Below, one piece after another: positions 19,790 through 26,215 of a stretch of 26,215 bases of DNA. Both the position numbers and the translations under genes were made by a program. The DNA is taken from assembly GCA_964200075.2 (NCBI GenBank), contig CAXNAA020000146.1, forward strand, positions 1-26,215, written 5' to 3'. The notes beneath the pieces are model-generated. The model made no database searches and was not told the origin of the DNA. It was given only the letters and a program-made list of their open reading frames with translations. Within the stretch, counting starts at the first letter, position 1. Every line of letters starts with the position of its first letter. The DNA comes from Sphacelaria rigidula. Taxonomy: Eukaryota > Phaeophyceae > Sphacelariales.

Positions 19790-20530
19790 GTACTTCTATT
19801 TCTTCACTATTTCCATGCTCTACCACTATATAGTCAAGAATGAAGCATTATCTCTGTCCTTTGCATTCCCTCGTCCATGTCCATGGAGCCTCTGGCTTTG
19901 GTGCTCTATCGTTATGCTCAAGGAACTTGAGCATTTCTACCCCATTCGTGTCCTTCTTATTTTCCCCGTATTGCTCAATGATAGCATGCGGTTGACCTGC
20001 TATTCCTTCCCTTGCATTGAAAGCTCCCACTAACATTACTTCCCCTTGCCTTTTATACTTGTGTACATCTGCCGCTATCTCTCCAAATCTCCACTGTATA
20101 TCGTTCAACCTATTCTTCGATTCTGGGGGCATATAGATGTTCCTTACGACGAAGTTCTTCGTTCCCCGCTCTCCGGGTACCCTTATCCATATGCTCTCTC
20201 GTGTCTTCGATCACTTCTCTAGTGTCACACAGGTATTCCTTGACTAAGAATCCTACTCCCCCAGCCCCCCTGCTCTTGGGGTTCTGTCCCTTCCGCTTTT
20301 TCCCCATCCATGCGTACTTTTCAATTTTGCATCCTATTTCCGCGCCCTTTTTCTCCCGTGATTCTTGGGTTTCTACTATATCTAGGTCGCGGTTACTTAC
20401 TTGTTGGGCTGTCTCTCCTCGTCTGCGCTCGTCCATGGCGAATCCACGCACGTTCCACGATCCTATTCTCAACTTCCTTTCTGAATCATTATCCACTCTC
20501 CTTACTGTTATCTCGCCTTCATTATTGTCT
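19790..20530 (-). pseudogene. LINE APE-type endonuclease (dead)
   Basis: The N-terminal frame (20110-20496) has LRIGSWNVRGF, then IVETQESREKKG (catalytic Glu region) and RGAGGVGFLVKEYL. A frameshift near 20188 moves the reading to SIWIRVPGERGTKNFVVRN and then IYMPPESKNR (19848-20132). A second shift near 19845 is needed to reach FILDYIVVEHGN and TTGHCLMW. The normally invariant Asp of the G-D-F-N motif is Ala (LVGAFNAR, codon 20022-20024), and the S-D-H motif reads T-G-H. Confidence 0.85.
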
Positions 20531-20869
20531 CTGCTTTCCCTTGCTTGCTTTTTCTTCCCGTCCCCGGTTTGGTCTTTTATCTATTTGCTTCGGGTCGCCA
20601 TGTCCCCCTCCCCCCTTCCCCTTCCCCTTCCCGGCACTTACTTGCTCCTGCTTCTCTCTCCCTCCATTTACCCGTGGACTACCTCTTAGGTTTGCTGTCC
20701 CATTAGTTATGCATACTCTCTATCCTACCCTAACCCATGCCGACACCTTACTTGTCTCTATACTTTCGCACTCCTTGCTCGCGCTCTGTTTTAGCGTGAC
20801 TCGGAAGTGTTCTCCCTCCCTTTCTACCTCTCCTCCTGCAAACAGTGTAGTTCAACTTCATCGGATTTC

Positions 20870-21830
20870 CTTTTGAACTCTACTCTCGTCATATCGCTAC
20901 GGACTCTAGGTACCAGCACTACTGGTACTTTACCCGTCCACTCTTTACTTCTCGATCGGCCCTTCCTTACCGTCTCTCTCTCGATCTCTTTCGAGAGTGT
21001 CTTCAGCTTGTTCGTTTTTGATATTGTGGTGGCATGTAGTCAAGGTACCGGGATTTCCCAAGCCTAGTACTTGTTGGGGGTGTGGTGCCTTTCAGTTCTT
21101 TTGCTGGCTCACCGACACTAAATAATGCCTCCAACATGGGTTCGTAGCCTGAAGCCAAGTTCAACACCTTTGACACAAGCACCCCACGTTTGTGCCAGGC
21201 AATCTTCACGGTGAACCATCCAGGCGTCCCACGATTGTATCTTCTATCTTCTTGCCCCTCTGCTGTACTGGTTACTTTCCTCGAGGGGGGTCATTTCCAC
21301 CGTGTAAGGTTCAAGAACGGCTTGCATAACACACGGTCTTACTCACACCGGGATGTCCCGTACATCACTTCTTCCCACTCCGTGTACAGTTCGCCATGGG
21401 TCGCTACTCCACTAATCCTTTCGAGTGGACCTCCGCTGCCGCAAGCTTGGCCAACGATTCCCCCATACTTTGTACCAGCTTTTATCCTCCAAGATCTCAA
21501 GAAGTCTACGTATCGCTTGGTGCTCCTTCTCGTAGGTAATGTTATCGGCCATTGTTAAGGCGCTTGTTTCGTGAATGCAGTAGATCTTGACGTCGATGTC
21601 ATGCATTATCCACCCCTTCCCTTCATTAGACGCCTTTTGCATCTAATGTCGGAAACTTCAGGAACACGTCTGACCAGATTTTCACCGCCCACTGGAAACC
21701 GGTAAGGCTGTACGGGTATCTCACCACGAGAACCCAACCCCCATGTAAATTCAACATGTCGGGGGTAGTGACCCTTCCCTATCCGTATGCTATATATTTT
21801 GTATTTTGCATTTGCATTCAAGGTGGTCAA
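20870..21830 (-). pseudogene. Possible LINE ORF1 or other transposon remnant
   Basis: Minus-strand frames 21606-21830, 21412-21642 and 21003-21209 read as one protein broken by shifts. Segments are YPRHVEFTWGLGSRGEIP, then HETSALTMADNITYEKEHQ and WGNRWPSLRQRRSTRKD, then KIAWHKRGVLVSKVLNLASG. It lies directly 5' of the endonuclease in the same orientation, where ORF1 belongs. No nucleic-acid-binding motif is visible, so ORF1 is an inference from position. Confidence 0.4.
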
Positions 21831-21956
21831 TCTTCACGCTATCACTTACACGTCTAGGTTTTGGTTTTATTTTTGTCTTAGCTTTGTTATGATATGGGGG
21901 AAGGATCTCGGTTGTTTTTCGTTTTGACATCGGAAAATAGAGCTATCATTCTCGCT

Positions 21957-22060
21957 GTTTCACGTCTATATCCGGGCTGTGTCATGGTGGCTTAACGAAG
22001 AAGGATGGTAAGCTTCGTCATTTCATATCTATTCCTGGGCTGTATTACGGTAAATTCAAG
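21957..22060 (+). repeat. Diverged tandem duplication, period about 62 bp
   Basis: GTTTCACGTCTATATCCGGG at 21957 and CATTTCATATCTATTCCTGG at 22019 start two copies. Both continue with GCTGT..TA/CATGG-like sequence and end in AACGAAG / ATTCAAG. Confidence 0.55.
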
Positions 22061-22495
22061 AAAAAGGGGAGGGGGGGAGGGGCTCCGTGTCCGAAAATCT
22101 TGTCTCGATAGACTCTTGGCGAGGGTGCACGTTTTAGTCCAAAATTTTCGTAAGGCTGTACACACCAAGACACGAATGTTCGTCGTCGAGATGTTCCGAA
22201 TGTGCAGAACCTCAGAAAAAAATTGTGCATCCCTACCGTAGAACCATTCAGGTGCTACAAGGAAGTGGTTAGCAACCAAGACACTTATTCGCCAACGCTG
22301 CAGTATTAAACATACAATAGCATCCACCCCTGGGAATGCCAGCACTCGGTTCGTTCCACGTTTTATGGTTTTGTTGGGAGCCAGCCGGTCTGCTCGAACG
22401 CACTCCCTGCTGTTCTCGTTGCGAAAAGTGCTTACACGGTTTGCGTTCGACACACTGTCCTTTGCAACACCGCTACGATCAGCAACAGGAGCCAT
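21992..22495 (-). CDS. Unrecognised 167-codon ORF
   Basis: The longest open frame between the LINE and the gypsy element. It begins MAPVADRSGVAKDSVSNANR and ends among low-complexity Pro/Ser residues encoded by a G-rich run. I recognise no domain, signal peptide or membrane segment. It overlaps the tandem duplication at its 3' end. It may be chance or a remnant. Confidence 0.15.
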   Translation of the reverse strand: MAPVADRSGVAKDSVSNANRVSTFRNENSRECVRADRLAPNKTIKRGTNRVLAFPGVDAIVCLILQRWRISVLVANHFLVAPEWFYGRDAQFFSEVLHIRNISTTNIRVLVCTALRKFWTKTCTLAKSLSRQDFRTRSPSPPPLFLEFTVIQPRNRYEMTKLTILLR

Positions 22496-22610
22496 AAATG
22501 TACCCTTGGTGCGCCCGGAAACATTACGAGTGGCGTCTCGCTGCCCCCCAGAACCAGGACACCAGAAGAAGGCAATCTTGCAATCTTGTCTTTCGTATGG
22601 TCCTATGATA

Positions 22611-22647
22611 CCATTTATTAATACTATTTATTAACACTATTTATTAC
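22611..22647 (+). repeat. AT-rich 13-bp tandem repeat
   Basis: Three near-exact units of the type TATTTATTAAYAC, just before the presumed 5' end of the gypsy element. Confidence 0.7.
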
Positions 22648-23336
22648 AATTGTTGCTTGGATAAAGTGAAGCCCCTGCCAATCACTTCAATACAGTGTAG
22701 TGACCCTGGACCCCCTATACAACGGCGACAGCTACTTGACCTTAGAATCTGAGAGCTTATTTACTTGATACTCGTGCTTCGCACGGTTATGCTGACCACT
22801 CGACGCAACATGCACCAAGGGATTACTTGGATGAGGTACTCGTATATGGCATGTATGGGCAACTACAGTATAACCTGTAGCCAAATGATACCAAGCCGTG
22901 GGATTCAGTATCATCGCATGCATGATTGGAGCAGTGGCAGGGGACAGGAGATCCTGGATTGAAGACCCTCGTCTGTGTGACCCCTTGCTGTCTGGCTCGT
23001 GATGTGGTCTGTTGAGGATCAATCCGTGATAATAACAAGTGAGAAGAAAGGACTTGTCGAGCACGAGGCCAGTGCAACTGGAGGAGTCCCTCGTTGATAG
23101 TCCTCTTGTCCAGATCGTCTGGCAGAGGCTATAATATCTACATATTATTATTTTCGGCACTCTGTTGAAGGAGTTTGGCTGAGGAGAGGGGCCGCAGCTT
23201 GAAGCTAGCTTGGCCTGCAGTCGAAGAGACCAACTGAAGCCAACTTGAAACGCACAGCAGTGGAGGACGCTCCGTGGGCTGGAGGACGCACAAGTCAGGC
23301 AAGAGTCTCTCCGTGAAGTGGTGAATCCTAGACGAC

Positions 23337-24554
23337 ATGGCTCAAGCGGCGGCAGCACCGCTGGTGTTTGGTGAACCACTAGAACTGCCTAAATATGGCG
23401 AAGTGTGGGCTGAGTAAGCGTCAAGCGTTTTTTGGGCCAACTATCTCGACTATTTAGAGAGGTTGCATGTGGCCAATGCTGAAGGAGTCATTAGGCATGC
23501 CAGGGTGAGCATCGGACAACTTATTCCAACATATATTTACCTGTGCTTTGAAGGCATGTACAAGGACTGTCGGGCTATGACCCCCGGCGGATTGCTAGAT
23601 GCTGTGAAGCAGCACGCCGGGTATACCACAACCGGCGGCAAGCATGACACCGCGCGGGCTGCAGCAGACCTACGTAAAGTTCTTACTATGCAGCGAAGCG
23701 GTGGAACATCCGTCAAGGATGGTGCGATGATGGTCAATTCATCGACGGAAACGTTTTTCGCAGAAAACTTCACGGTGCAAGCCATGTATCGTGCGGAGGA
23801 CAGAAGCTGGTTGCCAGGCCCGGCCGAATCGGTTTCCACAGCTCCGGTGGACGGGATTTCGCCTCTGGATTTCAAGCCTTATGTTAGAAGTGTACTAATG
23901 TATGTTGATGGTTGGAAAAAGAACCCGACGGTGGTGTTCAACTAAATATTTGATGCCGCCGACCACTGGAAGTTCATTGAGGCACATGGTCGGCGCGATT
24001 CTGCGGCAAGTGCAGGTAGTGCGTGCCGCAGTCAACAACAGCAACAGAAACAGCAGCCGTCTTCGCGAGCGCCGGCCACTCGCGCGTGTTACAACTGCGG
24101 TGACACCGGACATCTGATTAAGGACTGCCCCAAGCCTCACGCTCAAGGCGCTGCTTGAGGAAATGCGCGAGATTCTTCAGGATCTCGAGACGGTCGTCAC
24201 GGTGGACGGGGCCGTGCCAACCAGGGACGCGGCCGCGGCGGCCGCGGTAGCAGGCAATCGGCGGCGGATGGTGGTTCCTCCGCTGCTGTTTTTTCCACTA
24301 CGTCATCAAGGGGTGACTCTGGATCTTTTGGTTCGTCCGTGTCGGGGCGGACAGTGTACGTGAGACATGCAAATACTTCGGTGGGGAGTGCTCGAGCGAA
24401 TAGTTCGCAACCCCTCGGCCAGGCAGGATCCGTGTCTGGTGCATTTCCCACTACTGCGACGGCTGTAACAGCGCCGTCGGCATATTCGACGACTTGGTCT
24501 GGTTGGACCGACGATTCTCGGTTATCGATGTCAAGTGCTGGAGCGCAGCCCTAG
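23337..24554 (+). pseudogene. Gypsy gag (CCHC knuckle, RGG tail)
   Basis: It starts ATGGCTCAAGCGGCGGCAGC (MAQAAAAPLVFGEPLELP). The largest uninterrupted part is 23463-23945. It is in frame throughout but broken by TAA at 23415, TAA at 23943 and TGA at 24156. The zinc knuckle CYNCGDTGHLIKDC (about 24087-24128) follows a Gln-rich linker. After it comes a Gly/Arg-rich segment (GGRGRANQGRGRGGRG, about 24200-24250) and a Ser/Thr-rich linker up to TAG at 24552. Nucleic-acid binding is inferred from these motifs. Confidence 0.82.
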
Positions 24555-24560
24555 CGTCAG

Positions 24561-25415
24561 GTGACTCTTGGTACCGACCAGGGTTCTTCGGCAGGCGTGG
24601 TATCTGTCGATTGCAAGGCAGAATGTGTACGCGCAGAATTATCCTTGCCTGGTTTCGTAGGTTCGTTCATGGCCCGCGTTATTCTGGATTCTGAGTCCGC
24701 GCTCACGTCGATCGTTGCGGGGTTGCTAGAACAAATGTCTTCGCAGTTTGCCGGCGTTCAGCTGCAGATTCCGTTCGAAAACGCACCGCAAACGGCACAG
24801 ACCGCCACGGGTGCTCCCGTGACGGTTACACATAAAACGGTGCCGATTACTATTAGCGTGCGTACGCCGTGGGGGGCTATGGAGTTGCAGTCCATTACTT
24901 TCGCTGTCATACCTGGTAGGGACAATGTGGTTTTATTTGGGATGGCGACAATGAAGGAGCTTGGGATTGATTTGTACCCGCTGGCGTTGGATAAGTTACG
25001 CCCGCGTGCTGTGCCAGTGCAAACCGGCGTGGAAAACCCCAGCTATCTTGCTGCAAGGCGTGTGATCGTATCCATACGGTCATTCCAGAGCACTAATGAG
25101 GAGGAGGCTCCTGCGGATGAAGCGGTGGAGAGCTTGGTCGATCGGGGGCCCGACATGTTCATGAACCCTGCGGAGGAGAAAAGTGCAAGAGAACGTGCGC
25201 TTGAGGATAGCGCACAGCAGGCCGAGTAAAAGGGCCTGAGCGCCGATGGCGCATATGGTCTGCGTGATATTTTGGCTCGCCGCGTGGATTAATTCCGTCG
25301 TGCGCTGCGTGGTGATCCGCCAGCGCGCGTAGAGCCCACGAGGGTGCACCTCAAGCCACAGACAAATGCGGTGAAGGCCAAGCCCAGATGCTATGATCCG
25401 GTGAAGATCGGGTGA
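24561..25415 (+). pseudogene. Gypsy aspartic protease and linker to RT
   Basis: In frame with gag. LPGFVGSFMARVILDSESAL contains the active-site region, but the usual D-S-G or D-T-G reads D-S-E (Asp 24687-24689, Glu 24693-24695). Downstream, VIPGRDNVVLFGMATMKELG matches the second half of retropepsins (the I-L-G-x-D-like turn). The linker then holds stops at 25227, 25290 and 25413 while still reading LSADGAYGLRDILARRVD and ALRGDPPARVEPTRVHLKP, typical of the pro-RT junction in this type of pol. Confidence 0.78.
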
Positions 25416-25587
25416 CTTGCCTCGCTTCCCCTTTTATCTCGTAAGTGAGGTCAGTTATGTTCACACGGGTCCTTAGCCGTGTCCAATACATTAGGCTATC
25501 AGTTTGTTATGGTTCGGACGAATAAAATCGTGATTCGACTCACATATAACGTTTGGACGAATCAATTATACGATTCGTACACAAATT
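25416..25587 (+). repeat. Insertion between gypsy protease linker and RT, with repeated hairpin units
   Basis: Pol homology stops after GWLAS-like sequence near 25425 and resumes at 25588. Between them lies AT-rich sequence with two similar units about 42 bp apart: GGACGAATAAAATCGTGATT and GGACGAATCAATTATACGAT. The second forms ACGAAT-(10 nt)-ATTCGT. It shifts the frame. Confidence 0.5.
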
Positions 25588-26060
25588 ATGGATGCATCGC
25601 AGCTTTTGGTGGCGATTGGTTTGTTGGTTAGGAACATTCAGGCTGTGTGGGCGAGCCCGGCGATGGCGGTGCCGAAGAGGGACACATTCCGTTTGGTCAG
25701 CGACTATCAGGCGGTGAACGCGAAAGTGGAACAGGCTCCAGGGGTGATGCCAAGCCAAGGAGACATGCGGGAGTTGCTGGGAGCCCAATGCTTCGGCAAG
25801 TTGGACCTGCTACAGGGGTATTCGCAGATGTCTCTGGCGCCGGAGGCTCAGGAGATCTTCACGATCGTCACACCTGACGGTTTGTTGACGCCTACTCGTG
25901 TCCCGCAGGGCGTGTTGAACGCCACGGCGTCTTTCCAAGGTGTGCTGACATGACATTTTGCGAGGTCTAAACTGTCAAGTGTGGGCGGATGACGTTTTCT
26001 ATGTTGCTGAAACCGAAGAAGCATTGTTAGCTTTGGTTGACAAAACTCTTGGCCGCAAAA
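25588..26060 (+). pseudogene. Gypsy reverse transcriptase (frameshifted, 3' truncated)
   Basis: The first frame (25588-25953) has VWASPAMAVPKRDTFRLVSD, FGKLDLLQGYSQM with the motif A Asp, and PTRVPQGVLNATASFQ (motif B). At 25951 the frame meets TGA. A shift of one base (from 25952) gives DILRGLNCQVWADDVFYVA, with motif C W-A-D-D at 25982-25993 intact. The match ends around TLG at 26052. No thumb, connection or RNase H follows. Confidence 0.85.
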
Positions 26061-26096
26061 TAGTCGGCGACGGTGTTCTTTTTTTTTCCCACGACT

Positions 26097-26215
26097 GTCG
26101 GTCGAGCTACTTTGGCTGAAAGTGGTTTGTTTCGCGTGCGTGTCGGCGGTAGTGATGGTTTGTGGATTCCGTCGGATGATAAGGCTCTACAAACTCGCTT
26201 GATGGTGTGCGCTCA
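26097..26215 (+). pseudogene. Probable start of gypsy integrase region (cut by window end)
   Basis: The frame reads LAESGLFRVRVGGSDGLWIP followed by DDKALQTRLMVCA. This resembles the segment just before the HHCC zinc-binding domain of Ty3/gypsy integrases (L-W-I-P ... L-Q-x-R-L). The His and Cys ligands would lie beyond 26215. It is in a different frame from the RT motif C segment, about 45 nt after it. Confidence 0.5.

Larger units (their letters stand above)
16880..20560 (-). mobile_element. Decayed APE-type non-LTR retrotransposon (LINE)
   Basis: Read right to left, the segment encodes an APE-like endonuclease, a linker, a reverse transcriptase and a C-terminal zinc-knuckle-like region, the ORF2 order of LINEs with an AP endonuclease. 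Many frameshifts and stops break the frame, and the catalytic residues noted in the sub-entries are lost, so it cannot be autonomous. No poly(A) tail or target-site duplication could be fixed at the 3' (left) end near 16880. ORF1 may lie further right (20870-21830). Confidence 0.85.
22690..26215 (+). mobile_element. Ty3/gypsy LTR retrotransposon, 5' part, decayed and truncated by window
   Basis: Order: presumed LTR/leader, gag with CCHC knuckle, protease, reverse transcriptase, probable integrase start. Gag and protease share one frame, interrupted by stops at 23415, 23943, 24156, 24552, 25227, 25290 and 25413. RT is in another frame after an insertion, and a further shift precedes its motif C. 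The left edge near 22690 is a guess from TGTAGTGACC; the 3' LTR is outside the window, so LTR limits and the primer-binding site cannot be confirmed. A TATAATAT word at 23131 could be an LTR promoter. Confidence 0.85.

Noticed and set aside
20201-20876. Plus-strand frames of 162 and 188 codons with hydrophobic runs
   Set aside because: Antisense of the LINE endonuclease and its 5' leader.
23300-23336. Primer-binding site for the gypsy element (TGGTGAATCC near 23319)
   Set aside because: It starts with TGG as a primer site would, but I could not tie it to a tRNA 3' end, and the LTR boundary is unknown.
22732-23379. 215-codon minus-strand frame
   Set aside because: It lies across the presumed LTR/leader of the gypsy element and the gag start, with no domain; likely chance openness.
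23537-23875. 112-codon minus-strand frame
   Set aside because: Antisense of gypsy gag.

Overview
The window is nuclear DNA of an intron-rich, transposon-rich eukaryote. The evidence is one gene with 19 spliceosomal introns (43 to 663 nt, mean about 260), an APE-type LINE, a Ty3/gypsy retrotransposon, MITE-like repeats and many microsatellites. Base composition is near 50% GC. The helicase gene is closest in feel to plant-type CSB. The gypsy pol wording around its reverse transcriptase resembles elements I associate with stramenopiles (oomycetes, brown algae). A stramenopile or similar alga/protist is therefore my best guess, but this is inference.

Layout. 1-442: upstream region with short palindromes. 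443-9177 (+): one complete gene, the only convincing host gene. It is a SWI/SNF2-family DNA-dependent ATPase of the CSB/ERCC6/Rad26 type, and I reconstructed it as 20 phase-consistent exons coding for 1262 residues. It carries all helicase motifs, a CSA-interaction-like motif and a C-terminal winged-helix/ubiquitin-binding region. It also has an N-terminal UBZ4 (RAD18-like) zinc finger, which is not part of the textbook CSB architecture. 9178-10773: no recognisable gene. 10774-14492: four copies of a roughly 245-260 bp MITE-like element with G/C-homopolymer inverted ends, three of which keep a related small open frame. A second short repeat family is mixed in, with a 16-bp perfect palindrome and a cluster of GATC hairpins nearby. 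14493-16879: no gene seen.

16880-21830 (-): a decayed non-LTR retrotransposon read right to left: possible ORF1 remnant, APE endonuclease, reverse transcriptase, C-terminal zinc-knuckle region. The endonuclease catalytic Asp and Asp residues of RT motifs A and C are all substituted, so this copy is dead. 21831-22690: spacer with a tandem duplication and an unrecognised ORF. About 22690-26215 (+): the 5' part of a Ty3/gypsy retrotransposon (gag with CCHC knuckle and RGG tail, protease, RT, start of a probable integrase). It is broken by seven in-frame stops, an insertion, a frameshift and an apparent deletion of the RT thumb/RNase H segment; it runs off the window.

The CSB-like gene would act in transcription-coupled repair at stalled RNA polymerase II. 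The rest is mostly repeats, with no sign of a host operon or gene cluster. The observations I rate highest are the N-terminal UBZ4 finger on CSB and the conserved small ORF inside the MITE family.
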